In this document: positions 48,581 through 58,209 of the stretch, piece after piece
Layout of the letters: each line of letters begins with the position of its first letter
How positions within the stretch are numbered: position 1 is the first letter of the stretch
Assembly (NCBI RefSeq): GCF_001247745.1
Contig: NZ_LAIR01000002.1
Location: forward strand, 806,001-870,000
Source of the DNA: Luteipulveratus halotolerans
Lineage (GTDB): Bacteria > Actinomycetota > Actinomycetes > Actinomycetales > Dermatophilaceae
Length of the DNA stretch: 64,000 nt
Direction: 5' to 3'
Position numbers and translations under genes: made by a program
Notes under the pieces: generated by a model
Database searches by the model: none
What the model was told of the DNA's origin: nothing
The model's input: the letters and a program-made list of their open reading frames with translations, nothing else

Positions 48581-49942
48581 GTGACCTCGCCCGACGCCAA
48601 TGCGTTGCACGCCCATGTCTGGCCCGGATCCGCGACGCGAACTCCCGACGGCGCCGTCGAGATCGGTGGCGCCGACGTCCGTGATCTCGTGGCCGAGCAC
48701 GGCACGCCCGTCTACCTGCTCGACGAGGCCGACGTACGCCGGCGCGCGGCCGCGTTCCGCGACGCGTTCGCCTCGGCGTTCGAACGGATCGGCACGCGTG
48801 CGGACGTCTACTACGCCGGCAAGGCCTTCCTGAGCACCGCTGTCGCGCGCTGGGTGACCGAGGAGGGGCTGCGCGTCGACGTGTGCACCGGCGGTGAGCT
48901 CGCGATCGCCCAGCGTGCCGGTGTGCCCGGTCCGCAGATCGGCATGCACGGCAACAACAAGTCGGTGGCCGAGATCGAGGCCGCCGTCGAGCACGGCGTG
49001 GGCCGCATCATCGTCGACTCGTTCGAGGAGGTCGACCGGGTCGCCGCGGCCGCCCGCGCGCGTGGCGTCGTGCAGCCGGTCATGATCCGGGTCAAGGCGG
49101 GCGTCGAGGCCCACACCCACGAGTTCATCGCGACGGCGCACGAAGACCAGAAGTTCGGGTTCAGCCTCAGCGGCGGTCAGGTCGCCGAAGCGGTCACGGC
49201 GGTGCTCGAGCACCCAGATGCGTTGCGGTTGCTCGGTTTTCACTCGCACATCGGCAGTCAGATCTTCGAGTCCGACGGCTTCCGCGTCGCCGCGACGCGA
49301 CTCATCGCCCTGCAGCTCGAGGTCGCGCGCGAGCACGGCATCACCCTGCCCGAGCTCGACCTGGGCGGCGGGTTCGGCATCGCCTATGTCGCTGACGACC
49401 AGCCGCTCGCGCCGGACGACCTCGCCGGCCAGCTCGCCGACATCGTCCAGGCCGCCTGCCGTGAGCAGGGCGTGCCGGTGCCGCACGTCTCGGTCGAGCC
49501 CGGTCGTTCGGTGGTCGGCCCGGGAGGTGTGACGGTCTACGAGGTCGGCACGGTCAAGCCGGTGCAGGCCACCGACGACCTCGTCCGCACCTACGTCGCG
49601 GTCGACGGCGGTATGAGCGACAACGCCCGTCCGGCGCTCTACGCCGCTGACTACACCTGCGTGGTGGCCGGTCGCACCAGTGCGGCCGAGCCCGTCCCGG
49701 CCCGGGTCGTCGGCAAGCACTGCGAGAGCGGCGACATCGTCGTCCGTGACGTGCAGCTGCCCGGCGACGTACGAGCCGGCGACCTCATCGCCGTCCCCGC
49801 CACGGGTGCGTACTGCCGCAGCCTCGCGAGCCAGTACAACCACGTGCCCAGGCCGCCGGTGGTGGCTGTGCGCGATGGTGCGTCGCGGGTGATCGTGCGC
49901 CGCGAGACCATCGACGACCTGCTCGCACTGGAAGGGGAGTGA
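48581..49942 (+). CDS. lysA: Diaminopimelate decarboxylase
   Basis: PLP enzyme of 453 residues, last step of lysine synthesis. The PLP lysine is in DVYYAGKAFLS; then VCTGGELAIAQRAG, GFHSHIGSQIF, LDLGGGFGIAY, VEPGRSVVGPGG, and the substrate loop KHCESGDIV of the second subunit site. GTG 48581 has AAGGAG 6 bases upstream and starts 10 bases after the DALR gene. The stop is 2 bases from the hom start. Confidence 0.96.
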   Translation: MTSPDANALHAHVWPGSATRTPDGAVEIGGADVRDLVAEHGTPVYLLDEADVRRRAAAFRDAFASAFERIGTRADVYYAGKAFLSTAVARWVTEEGLRVDVCTGGELAIAQRAGVPGPQIGMHGNNKSVAEIEAAVEHGVGRIIVDSFEEVDRVAAAARARGVVQPVMIRVKAGVEAHTHEFIATAHEDQKFGFSLSGGQVAEAVTAVLEHPDALRLLGFHSHIGSQIFESDGFRVAATRLIALQLEVAREHGITLPELDLGGGFGIAYVADDQPLAPDDLAGQLADIVQAACREQGVPVPHVSVEPGRSVVGPGGVTVYEVGTVKPVQATDDLVRTYVAVDGGMSDNARPALYAADYTCVVAGRTSAAEPVPARVVGKHCESGDIVVRDVQLPGDVRAGDLIAVPATGAYCRSLASQYNHVPRPPVVAVRDGASRVIVRRETIDDLLALEGE

Positions 49943-49944
49943 CC

Positions 49945-51252
49945 ATGTCGAACGACGCACTGCGCATCGCGCTGCTCGGCTGCGGCACCGTCGGCACTGC
50001 CGTCGCCCGCCGCCTGGTCGACCACGCCGACGAGTTCGCCTCGCGGGTCGAGCGACCCGTCGAGATCACCGGGGTGGCCGTCCGCGACACGAGCAAGCCG
50101 CGACCCGAGTCGGGTCTGGACCCCTCGGTGTTCACGACCGACGCCGAGGCGCTCGTCCGCGACGCCGATGTCGTCGTCGAGCTGATGGGTGGCATCGAGC
50201 CGGCCCGCAGCCTGCTGCTCACCGCCATGGAGCACGGCGCCAGCGTCGTCACGGCCAACAAGGCGCTGCTCGGCGAGGACGGCCCGCGTCTGTACGAAAC
50301 CGCCGCCGAGCACGGCGTCGACCTCTACTACGAGGCCTCGGTCGCCGGCGCGATCCCGCTGCTGCGTCCGCTGCAGGTGTCGCTGGCCGGCGACTCCGTC
50401 GAGCGCATCATGGGCATCGTCAACGGCACCACCAACTTCATCCTCGACAAGATGGACCGCACCGGTGAGGCGCTCGACGACGTGCTCGCCGAGGCTCAAG
50501 AGCTGGGTTACGCCGAGGCCGACCCCACCGCCGACGTCGAGGGCTACGACGCGCGGGCCAAGGCAGCGATCCTGGCCTCGCTCGCGTTCCACACCCGAGT
50601 GGCGGCGCTCGACGTGAGCTGCGAGGGCATCATGTCGATCACGGCCGACGACATCCGCGCCGCGCGCAAGATGGGTTGTGTCGTCAAGCTGCTCGCGATC
50701 TGTGAGCGCGTACGCAACGGTCGCGGCGACCAGAGCCTGAGCGTGCGCGTGCACCCGACGCTGGTGCCGCGCTCCCATCCGCTGGCGTCCGTGCACGACG
50801 CGTTCAACGCGGTGTTCATCGAGAGCGCGCTCGCCGGTGAGGTCATGTTCTACGGCCAGGGCGCGGGCGGCGACCCGACCGCGTCCGCGGTGCTCGGCGA
50901 CCTGGTCCAGGCGGCACGCCACAAGGTGACGGGCAGTCGTGGGCCGGGCGAGTCGGCGTACGCCGATCTGCCGATCCTCCCGCTGTCGCAGGCGACGACG
51001 CGCTACGCCATCCGCATCGAGGTCCCTGACCGCCCGGGTGTGCTCGCACATGTGACGAATGTCTTTGCAGGACAAGGTGTTTCGATCGAGAGCATGCGTC
51101 AGGGAGTTCGTCGCAGCGACGACGGCCTGGCCACGCTGACCATTGCCACGCACGCCGCGACCGACGCGGCTCTGGCTCGGACCGTCGACCAGCTGCGGCT
51201 GCTCGACGACGTCAGCACGGTGACCTCCGTGCTGCGCATGGAGGGGATCTGA
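49945..51252 (+). CDS. hom: Homoserine dehydrogenase
   Basis: NAD(P)-dependent enzyme of 435 residues that makes homoserine from aspartate semialdehyde. N-terminal ALLGCGTVGTAVARRL binds the nucleotide; VVTANKALLG, YYEASVAGAIPLLRPL and GIVNGTTNFILDKM are catalytic-domain signatures. A C-terminal ACT domain (IRIEVPDRPGVLAHVTNVFA) implies allosteric control, typically by threonine. ATG 49945 has GGGGAG upstream; an overlapping GTG 49939 is possible. Confidence 0.96.
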   Translation: MSNDALRIALLGCGTVGTAVARRLVDHADEFASRVERPVEITGVAVRDTSKPRPESGLDPSVFTTDAEALVRDADVVVELMGGIEPARSLLLTAMEHGASVVTANKALLGEDGPRLYETAAEHGVDLYYEASVAGAIPLLRPLQVSLAGDSVERIMGIVNGTTNFILDKMDRTGEALDDVLAEAQELGYAEADPTADVEGYDARAKAAILASLAFHTRVAALDVSCEGIMSITADDIRAARKMGCVVKLLAICERVRNGRGDQSLSVRVHPTLVPRSHPLASVHDAFNAVFIESALAGEVMFYGQGAGGDPTASAVLGDLVQAARHKVTGSRGPGESAYADLPILPLSQATTRYAIRIEVPDRPGVLAHVTNVFAGQGVSIESMRQGVRRSDDGLATLTIATHAATDAALARTVDQLRLLDDVSTVTSVLRMEGI

Positions 51253-51253
51253 G

Positions 51254-52342
51254 ATGGCGCACCAGTGGCGCGGAGTGATCAACGAGTACGCCGACCGCAT
51301 GCCGCTCCTCGCGGGTGCGCCGGTCGTGACCCTGGGTGAGGGTGGCACGCCGCTCATCCACGCCGAGCAGCTCAGTGAGCGGGTCGGCGCCGAGGTGCAC
51401 ATCAAGTACGAAGGCCTCAACCCGACCGGCTCTTTCAAGGACCGTGGCATGACGGCCGCGATCTCGGTGGCCGCCAAGCAGGGTGCGAAGGCCGTCATCT
51501 GCGCATCGACCGGCAACACGAGCGCGTCCGCGGCGGCGTACGCCACCAAGGCCGGCATGACCTGTGGCGTGCTCGTGCCCGAGGGCAAGATCGCGATGGG
51601 CAAGCTCAGCCAGGCGATCGCCCACGGCGCCACGCTGCTGCAGGTCGACGGCAACTTCGACGACTGCCTCACGCTTGCGCGCAAGCTCGCCGAGGCCTAC
51701 CCCGTCGAGCTGGTCAACTCGGTCAACCCGGCCCGCATCGAGGGTCAGAAGACCGCGTCGTTCGAGATCGCCGAAGCGCTCGGTGACGCTCCCGACATCC
51801 ACTGCCTGCCCGTCGGCAACGCCGGCAACATCACGGCGTACTGGAAGGGATACCGCGAATCCCTCGACGCACCAGGCGATCTCACCGCACTGGCCACCAG
51901 GACCCCGCGCATGTGGGGCTTCCAGGCTGCGGGCGCGGCCCCCATCGTCCTGGGCCACCCGGTCGACGAGCCCGACACCATCGCCACCGCGATCCGCATC
52001 GGCAACCCGGCGTCGTGGGAGCAGGCCGAGGCCGCCCGTGACGAGTCCGGTGGAGTCATCGACGCGGTGACCGACGAGGAGATCCTGCGCGCTCACCGGC
52101 TGCTGTCGAGCACCGAGGGCATCTTCGTCGAGCCTGCCTCGGCGTCCAGCGTGGCGGGCCTGCTCAAGATGCACGAGCGGGGCGAGGTGCCGGCCGGTGC
52201 GCGCATCGTGTGCACGGTCACCGGGCACGGTCTGAAGGACCCGTCGTGGGCCCTCAAGAACGCCGACGGCAGCGACGTGGAGCCCACCCGGGTGCCGGTC
52301 GACGCCGTCACGGCAGCCACCGCGCTCGGCCTGGAGGGCTGA
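51254..52342 (+). CDS. thrC: Threonine synthase
   Basis: PLP enzyme of 362 residues that converts O-phosphohomoserine to threonine. The PLP lysine lies in NPTGSFKDRGMTAA; CASTGNTSASAAAYATKAG and LPVGNAGNITAYWKGY bind the cofactor phosphate; VEPASASSVAGLLKM and TVTGHGLKDP follow. It is the short (class with 350-370 residues) form. ATG 51254 is one base after the hom stop; thrB starts 3 bases after it. Confidence 0.96.
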   Translation: MAHQWRGVINEYADRMPLLAGAPVVTLGEGGTPLIHAEQLSERVGAEVHIKYEGLNPTGSFKDRGMTAAISVAAKQGAKAVICASTGNTSASAAAYATKAGMTCGVLVPEGKIAMGKLSQAIAHGATLLQVDGNFDDCLTLARKLAEAYPVELVNSVNPARIEGQKTASFEIAEALGDAPDIHCLPVGNAGNITAYWKGYRESLDAPGDLTALATRTPRMWGFQAAGAAPIVLGHPVDEPDTIATAIRIGNPASWEQAEAARDESGGVIDAVTDEEILRAHRLLSSTEGIFVEPASASSVAGLLKMHERGEVPAGARIVCTVTGHGLKDPSWALKNADGSDVEPTRVPVDAVTAATALGLEG

Positions 52343-52345
52343 GCA

Positions 52346-53272
52346 GTGGCGCGGGCCGTGCAGCCCGGCGCCGCCGTCACGGTCACCGTGCCGGCCAGCT
52401 CGGCCAACCTCGGCCCGGGGTTCGACTCCGTGGGCCTGGCACTCGACGTCCGCGACGAGGTCAGCGCCGTCGTCCGGGGCGACACCCTCGTGGTGCGCTC
52501 GGAGGGTGAGGGCGCCGACGAGGTGCCGCGCGACGAGACCCACCTGGTCCATCGGGCGATGGTCGCGGCCTGGCAGCACCTCGGCGTCGAACCGCCTCGT
52601 GGGCTGGAGCTGACGTGTCGCGGGGCGATCCCGCACTCCCGCGGTCTGGGTTCGTCCGCGTCGGCGATCGTCGCGGGTGCGTCGGTGGCGGCGGCGCTCG
52701 CGGGCGTCGACCTCGGCGCGCCGGAGGGCCTTGCGCAGGTCAACGACGTCGCCAGCACGCTCGAGGGCCACCCCGACAACGCCTCGGCCAGTGTCTACGG
52801 CGGCCTCACCGTCTCTTGGGCAGACGACGTCCAGCCCGACCGGTGGCGTACGACGGCGCTCACGGTCCACGCGGACCTGCGGCCCGTGGTGCTCGTGCCC
52901 GAGGACCGGCTCGCCACGCACGAGGCGCGCGCCGCGCTGCCGCCCGAGATCGGGCACGCCGACGCCGCGCGCAACGCGGGTCGCGCCGCGCTGCTGACCC
53001 ACGCGTTGACCCACGACCCGGCCCTGCTGCTGCCGGCCACCCGTGACTGGCTGCACCAGGAGCAGCGACGGATCGCCTACCCCGTGACGATGGCCATGGT
53101 CGACCGGCTACGACGTGCCGGTCACGCCGCCGTGGTGTCCGGTGCCGGCCCGTCGGTGCTGGTGCTCGCCACCGTCTCGACGGCCGACGCCGTGGCAGCG
53201 ACGGCGCGCGAGCACGCCGGCTGGAACGTGCTGCAACCGCAGATTTCTGCCACGGGAGTTCGGGTCGTTTAG
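52346..53272 (+). CDS. thrB: Homoserine kinase
   Basis: GHMP kinase of 308 residues that supplies O-phosphohomoserine to ThrC. Motif 1 is PASSANLGPGFDSVGLAL, the phosphate loop is PHSRGLGSSASAIVAGA, EGHPDNASASVYGG follows, and motif 3 is VVSGAGPSVLVLA. GTG 52346 starts 3 bases after thrC. It ends the aspartate-family block; rho has its own leader downstream. Confidence 0.95.
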   Translation: MARAVQPGAAVTVTVPASSANLGPGFDSVGLALDVRDEVSAVVRGDTLVVRSEGEGADEVPRDETHLVHRAMVAAWQHLGVEPPRGLELTCRGAIPHSRGLGSSASAIVAGASVAAALAGVDLGAPEGLAQVNDVASTLEGHPDNASASVYGGLTVSWADDVQPDRWRTTALTVHADLRPVVLVPEDRLATHEARAALPPEIGHADAARNAGRAALLTHALTHDPALLLPATRDWLHQEQRRIAYPVTMAMVDRLRRAGHAAVVSGAGPSVLVLATVSTADAVAATAREHAGWNVLQPQISATGVRVV

Positions 53273-53293
53273 CACGACCGCGGTAGCGGGGTG

Positions 53294-53513
53294 TAGATTG
53301 TGTGGTGCACCACCAGCCCATGGGCGTTGCCCTCGGGCGTCCCGGATCAGCAGGACCCGATCCCGGATCGGTGCGACCTTCTCCTCACGAGCGTGTGACG
53401 CTGTCAAGTGACGGCTGTGCGGCCGCGAGGACGTAGCCAGGATCTGACCCTGGCTGGTGAACACCCCAAACCCCGGCGACAGACCGGGTCATGACGAGGG
53501 GGAAGGATCCTTC
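53294..53513 (+). promoter_or_regulatory. rho promoter and 5' leader
   Basis: -10 TAGATT (53294-53299) precedes a leader of about 210 bases. It contains the near-palindrome CCGATCCCGGATCGG, a small hairpin AGCCAGG/CCTGGCT close to the start, and an 8-codon frame from ATG 53491 whose TGA overlaps GTG 53514. Rho autoregulation through this leader is a reasonable guess, not shown. Confidence 0.45.
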
Positions 53514-55556
53514 GTGACAGACACCACCGAGGTCGCTGCGCCATCTACTGGCGGCTCGACTCCCCGAGGTGGCCTCAGCGCCCTCAAGCTCGACGAGCTC
53601 AAGCAGCTCGCCTCGAGCATGGGCATCAAGGGCACCTCCAAGATGCGCAAGAGCGACCTGGTTGCCGCCATCGGCACCGGTCGTAGCGGGGGTGGCCAGC
53701 CGGCCGCCGAGCCCGCCGCGCGTCGTACGCCCCGCCGCGCCACCAGCGCGACGGCGCAGCCCGCCGCTGCCCCGGCCGTAGAGGCGCCGGCGCGCGACAC
53801 CACCGGCGCGGCGCCGGACGCCGCATCGGGCCCGAAGACCGCAGACGCAGCCCCGAAGTCCGAGGAGACCGCGAGCTCCGGCGACGGCGGTGCGCAGGCG
53901 CGTGAGGGCGGTCGCCCGGACCGTCGCGGCGAGGGTGCGGACAACCGCCGCGACAAGCGCCAGGGCGACACCCGTGCGCCGCGTGACGGGGGCCGCGACG
54001 ACAAGGCTCAGAGCGACACGTCGCAGGGTGACCAGGCTCAGGGCGGCGACGCTCGTCAGCAGGGCAACCGTGACGGCCGCGACAACAACCGTCAGGTCGG
54101 CGACCGCGAGGGTCGGGGCAACCGCGACCAGCGCGACGACAACCGTCAGGGTGAGGCCCGCGACGGTGGCGACCGCCAGGGCGGCAACCGCGACAACCGC
54201 AAGAACGACGGCGGCAACCGTGACGGCGGCAACCGTGACGGCGGCAACCGCCAGGGCAACAACAACCAGAACCAGAACCGCGGCGGCAACCGCGACGATG
54301 ACAACGAGCGTCGTGGCCGTCGTCGTCAGCGTGGCCGTGACCGCAAGCGCGGCCGCGGTCGTGGCGAGGACTTCGGCGACATCGACACCCAGGTGCGCGA
54401 GGACGACGTCCTCGTGCCGGTGGCCGGCATCCTCGACGTGCTCGACAACTACGCGTTCGTACGCACCAGCGGCTACCTCGCGGGCAGCAACGACGTGTAC
54501 GTGCCGCTCGGCATGGTCAAGAAGAACGGCATGCGCAAGGGCGACGCCATCACCGGTGCCATCAAGGCGCTGCGTGAGGGTGAGCAGCCGCCGGCGCGCC
54601 AGAAGTTCAACGCGCTCGTGCGCGTCGACACCGTCAACGGCCAGACGCCCGACGAGGCGGCCCAGCGTCAGGAGTTCTCCAAGCTGACGCCGCTGTACCC
54701 GCAGGAGCGCCTGCGCCTCGAGGACGACCAGAAGAACATCACCAACCGCGTGATCGACCTGGTCGCCCCGATCGGCAAGGGCCAGCGTGGTCTGATCGTC
54801 GCCCCGGCCAAGGCCGGCAAGACGCTGGTGATGCAGTCGATCGCCAACGCGATCACGGCCAACAACCCCGAGTGCCACCTGATGGTCGTCCTCGTGGACG
54901 AGCGTCCTGAGGAGGTCACCGACTTCCAGCGCTCAGTCAAGGGTGAGGTCATCGCCTCGACGTTCGACCGTCCGGCCTCCGACCACACCGAGGTCGCCGA
55001 GCTGGCCATCGAGCGGGCCAAGCGCCTGGTCGAGATGGGCCACGACGTTGTCGTGCTGCTCGACGGCATCACCCGCCTGGGCCGCGCCTACAACCTGGCG
55101 GCTCCGGCCAGCGGTCGCATCATGTCCGGTGGTGTCGACAGCGCTGCGCTCTACCCGCCGAAGAAGTTCTTCGGCGCTGCGCGCAACATCGAGAACGGTG
55201 GCTCGCTCACCATCCTCGCGACGGCGCTGATCGACTCCGGCTCCAAGATGGACGAGGTCATCTTCGAGGAGTTCAAGGGCACCGGCAACTGGGAGCTGCG
55301 CCTGTCGCGTCAGCTCGCCGAGCGCCGCATCTTCCCGGCGGTCGACGTCAACCAGTCGAGCACGCGCCGTGAGGAGATCCTCCTTGCTGCCGACGAGCTG
55401 AAGATCATGTGGAAGCTGCGCCGGGTGCTTGCTGCACTGGACTCGCAGCAGGGCATCGAGCTGCTGCTCGACCGGCTGAAGAAGACCAAGAGCAACGTCG
55501 AGTTCCTGATGCAGGTGCAGCAGACGTCCTCGATCAAGCTCGACGACGAGGACTGA
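53514..55556 (+). CDS. rho: Transcription termination factor Rho
   Basis: Hexameric RNA helicase of 680 residues. An N-terminal Rho_N helix bundle (about 20-60, LSALKLDELKQLASSMGIKG) is followed by a long disordered insertion (about 60-285) that is acidic/Ala-rich and then made of GGNRDGGNRDGG-type repeats, typical of actinobacteria. The RNA-binding domain contains DNYAFVRTSGYLAG and DVYVPLGMVKKNGMRKGDAI. Walker A reads VAPAKAGKT, with alanine where most Rho proteins have a second proline. Walker B and Q-loop parts are normal. GTG 53514 follows GGAAGGA. Confidence 0.96.
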   Translation: MTDTTEVAAPSTGGSTPRGGLSALKLDELKQLASSMGIKGTSKMRKSDLVAAIGTGRSGGGQPAAEPAARRTPRRATSATAQPAAAPAVEAPARDTTGAAPDAASGPKTADAAPKSEETASSGDGGAQAREGGRPDRRGEGADNRRDKRQGDTRAPRDGGRDDKAQSDTSQGDQAQGGDARQQGNRDGRDNNRQVGDREGRGNRDQRDDNRQGEARDGGDRQGGNRDNRKNDGGNRDGGNRDGGNRQGNNNQNQNRGGNRDDDNERRGRRRQRGRDRKRGRGRGEDFGDIDTQVREDDVLVPVAGILDVLDNYAFVRTSGYLAGSNDVYVPLGMVKKNGMRKGDAITGAIKALREGEQPPARQKFNALVRVDTVNGQTPDEAAQRQEFSKLTPLYPQERLRLEDDQKNITNRVIDLVAPIGKGQRGLIVAPAKAGKTLVMQSIANAITANNPECHLMVVLVDERPEEVTDFQRSVKGEVIASTFDRPASDHTEVAELAIERAKRLVEMGHDVVVLLDGITRLGRAYNLAAPASGRIMSGGVDSAALYPPKKFFGAARNIENGGSLTILATALIDSGSKMDEVIFEEFKGTGNWELRLSRQLAERRIFPAVDVNQSSTRREEILLAADELKIMWKLRRVLAALDSQQGIELLLDRLKKTKSNVEFLMQVQQTSSIKLDDED

Positions 55557-55576
55557 GCACAACTCGTACGACGTGT

Positions 55577-55604
55577 GGCGGGGTTCCCTTCGGGGAGCCC
55601 CGCC
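55577..55604 (+). terminator. Terminator after rho
   Basis: GGCGGGG and CCCCGCC enclose an inner CCC-TTCG-GGG tetraloop hairpin; weak outer ACGACG/CGTCGT pairing continues the stem. Confidence 0.75.
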
Positions 55605-55650
55605 TTCGTCGTGTGCGGCAACCGCTCCTGAGTCCCGCGGAGCCGACGCG

Positions 55651-56034
55651 TCAGCGTCGGGCGCGGTGGGCGAGCGCGGCGGCGCCGTAGAACGACCAGA
55701 AGCCCGAGCGGGGCATGAGCGCGACGCCCCAGGTGGCCAGGCCGGCCAGCATGGGCGCAAGGGCACGCGGTGGCCCGGCCGGTGAGCGCTCGGCGGCACC
55801 GGTGAGTCCGGCGAGGGCGAGCGTGGCGATCCCGCAGGTCGCGAACCAGAAGGCTTCAGGGCGAGCGCCGACCGTCGTACCGTCGGAGGTCCGCTCGACG
55901 CGGTCGAGCACGCCCTCCCGGACGATCTCGTGGACCTGGTCGCGGTACTTGTGGACGGTGAGGGCGAGGTGTGCGGCACCGATGACGCCCAGGCTGACGG
56001 CGGTCCACGGTGTGCGGGCTGGTGAGCGGGTCAT
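55651..56034 (-). CDS. DUF6463-like small membrane protein
   Basis: 127 residues with four hydrophobic segments (AVSLGVIGAAHLALTV, FWFATCGIATLALAGLTGA, LAPMLAGLATWGVALM, GFWSFYGAAALAH). The order, with GAAHLALTVHKYRDQVHEIV early and RSGFWSFYGAAAL near the end, fits DUF6463. ATG 56034 follows a -10 TACCGT (56040-56045, minus strand) by 5 bases; an upstream in-frame ATG is less likely. Function unknown. Confidence 0.65.
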   Translation of the reverse strand: MTRSPARTPWTAVSLGVIGAAHLALTVHKYRDQVHEIVREGVLDRVERTSDGTTVGARPEAFWFATCGIATLALAGLTGAAERSPAGPPRALAPMLAGLATWGVALMPRSGFWSFYGAAALAHRARR

Positions 56035-56111
56035 GCTCGACGGTATGACGCGGTCCACCCCGGGAGCCTCCCTCGCACAGGGGACTGCGGTCGCTCGCAG
56101 GGTGGGCACGA

Positions 56112-56148
56112 CGACGGGCGGCACGTGCTGGAGACGTGCCGCCCGTCG
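56112..56148 (-). terminator. Terminator after the amidase gene
   Basis: CGACGGGCGGCACGT (56112-56126) pairs with ACGTGCCGCCCGTCG (56134-56148), 15-bp stem, 7-base loop. Confidence 0.85.
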
Positions 56149-56187
56149 GGTGTGTTGTCTGGGCCGGCGGACCCGGCTCAGGCGCGG

Positions 56188-58104
56188 TCAGGCCAGGTCG
56201 ACGTCCGCCGCGCGGACGAACGCGATCCGGTGGCCGAGGCTGATCTGGACGTACTTGTCCTGGCCGACGATGTCGATGTGGTCGTTCGGGGTGTCGAGCG
56301 AGAACGTCTTGGCCTTGTAGTAGTCGGTGGGCGGCGCGGCGTCCATGACGTAGTACGCCTGGCCCGCCGGGATCGTGTAGATCAGCGGGCTGACCGCCTG
56401 CACGTCGGCCGGGTCGGCGTACGCCGAGGCCTCGGGGTAGCAGCGCCCGTAGACCGGGATGGTGGCCTTCCCTGCCTTGGGGCGAGCCACCTGCACACCG
56501 GTGGTGACGGCGTACGCGGTCGGCCGGGAGGCCGGGTTGAGGAACCAGGCCTTGAGCCCGAGGTACCAGATCGCCGTCCAGTCGCCCTGGACCTCGGCGA
56601 CGACGAACTCGGTGCCGGCCGTGGCGCGGGCGCTGATGTCGGACACCTCGGTCGAGGCCGGCTGGCCCTTCTGGTGCAGGCCGATGTCGTTGACGAGCGC
56701 GGCGTCGGCCGCCGGGCTGACGCGCAGGGTCACGAAGTTGGTGTCCTTGCTGCCGCACGACGCCGGGTCGCCCGCCTCACAGCTGGTCACCGGCTGCTTG
56801 TTGCCGACGAAGCCCGGCAGGATGCGGACGACGTCGCCGGCCCGGACCGCACGCGACCTGGTGTGCTTGGCCAGCGGCGCCTTGAGCAGGTCGAAGTAGT
56901 GCTCCCAGTCCCAGAAGGGGCCCGGGTCCCAGTGCATGCCCGGAATCGTGGGCGTCGTGGTGCCGGGCACCTGGTCGTGGCCGATGATGTGGCCGCGGTC
57001 GACGGGGATGGCGTACTTGTCGGCGAGGTAGCGCACCAGCGTGGCCGAGGTGCGGTACATCGGCTCGGAGTACCACGGTGCGCCCTGGGCGGCGAAGCCC
57101 TCGTGCTCGAGACCGATCGAGTGCCCGTTGATGTACCAGTTGCCGGCGTGCCAGCCGACGTCCTTGGGCTCCAGGTGCTGGGCGATGTGCCCGTCGGAGG
57201 AGCGCAGGCTGTACTGCCACGATACGTACGTCGGGTCCTGGACCAGCTTGAGGACGCCGTCCCAGTAGCCCTCGGTGTCGTGGATGACGATGTGGGTGAT
57301 CTTGGGGGAGCGGGGGCGGTCGGCGAGGTCGTGGTTGCCGTAGTCGCCGGTGCCGGGGCCGTACTGCTCGTACGGCGCCGGGATCCACTCGACGTCCAGG
57401 CCGGCGGGCGCGTCGACCGGGCCGGTGACGTTGCGCTGGGCGGCGGCCTGCGAGGCGCGGCGCGCGAGGGGCGCACGCTGAGCGTCGGGTGAGGCGACCG
57501 TGCGCGCCGGCAGCGTCAGGCGGGAGCCGTCCGCGAGCGAGAGCGCTGCCCCGTCGCGGATCGAGCCGAGGGCGTGGTCGGCGAACTCGAGCTGTCCCTG
57601 GCTGGTGGGCAGGCCGCTGCCGGTGGCGATCGAGGCGTACCAGGAGGCCGGATCGGTCGAGGTGCCCGTGGGGCGTCCGGCTGCGCGCTGCAACGCTGCG
57701 AGCAGCGCGGCGCCGGCGCGGATGTTGGTGGCCGGGTCGGTCCGAACCTGATCGGCAGGCAGACCCGACGCGGCGACGGCCTCGCCGAGGGTGTCGACGG
57801 TCTGGGTGCCGGGCTTGTCGGCGCGGTCGCGGGCCTCCTGCGCCGCTGCACCGTCGATCAGGTGCATGGGGCCGTAGCCGAGCGACGCGCTGGGCGTGCC
57901 GTCATGGTCCTGCCACCGGGTCTGGGAGTACGACACCGCGGCCAGGACGGACGCGGGGACGCCGTACGCCGACGCGGCCTCGGTGAAGGTCGTGTGCTGA
58001 TCGACCGTGACGGTCTGGGCGCGGGCCGTGCCTGCGGCGGCGACCGCGGTCGGGACCGCGACGCCGGCGATGAGGAAGTGACGACGAGACAGAGGGGTAC
58101 CCAT
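56188..58104 (-). CDS. Tat-exported N-acetylmuramoyl-L-alanine amidase
   Basis: 638 residues. The signal SRRHFLIAGVAVPTAVAAAG is of the Tat type. A helical region (about 35-190, VDQHTTFTEAASAYGVPASV) resembles a lysozyme-like or binding domain. The zinc amidase_2 domain (about 270-420) carries ITHIVIHDTEGYWDG, HAGNWYINGHSIGLEHEG and RGHIIGHDQVPG, with the zinc histidines and catalytic Glu. SH3-like repeats likely follow (about 440-638). AGGAGG is 5-6 bases upstream of ATG 58104. It cuts cell-wall peptide from MurNAc outside the membrane. Confidence 0.9.
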   Translation of the reverse strand: MGTPLSRRHFLIAGVAVPTAVAAAGTARAQTVTVDQHTTFTEAASAYGVPASVLAAVSYSQTRWQDHDGTPSASLGYGPMHLIDGAAAQEARDRADKPGTQTVDTLGEAVAASGLPADQVRTDPATNIRAGAALLAALQRAAGRPTGTSTDPASWYASIATGSGLPTSQGQLEFADHALGSIRDGAALSLADGSRLTLPARTVASPDAQRAPLARRASQAAAQRNVTGPVDAPAGLDVEWIPAPYEQYGPGTGDYGNHDLADRPRSPKITHIVIHDTEGYWDGVLKLVQDPTYVSWQYSLRSSDGHIAQHLEPKDVGWHAGNWYINGHSIGLEHEGFAAQGAPWYSEPMYRTSATLVRYLADKYAIPVDRGHIIGHDQVPGTTTPTIPGMHWDPGPFWDWEHYFDLLKAPLAKHTRSRAVRAGDVVRILPGFVGNKQPVTSCEAGDPASCGSKDTNFVTLRVSPAADAALVNDIGLHQKGQPASTEVSDISARATAGTEFVVAEVQGDWTAIWYLGLKAWFLNPASRPTAYAVTTGVQVARPKAGKATIPVYGRCYPEASAYADPADVQAVSPLIYTIPAGQAYYVMDAAPPTDYYKAKTFSLDTPNDHIDIVGQDKYVQISLGHRIAFVRAADVDLA

Positions 58105-58209
58105 GTGTGCCTCCTGCGCGAGGGATGTGTCAGGGGTCTGACAAGGTCTCACCATGCCACTGACTCGGCGGTAATTGTTTACTTTCGGCCGGAGTGCCAG
58201 CGGCGTTTC

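Noticed and set aside
54140..54290. Tandem DNA repeats in the rho region
   Set aside because: They are in-frame codon repeats encoding GGNRDGG-type sequence within Rho, not a separate element.
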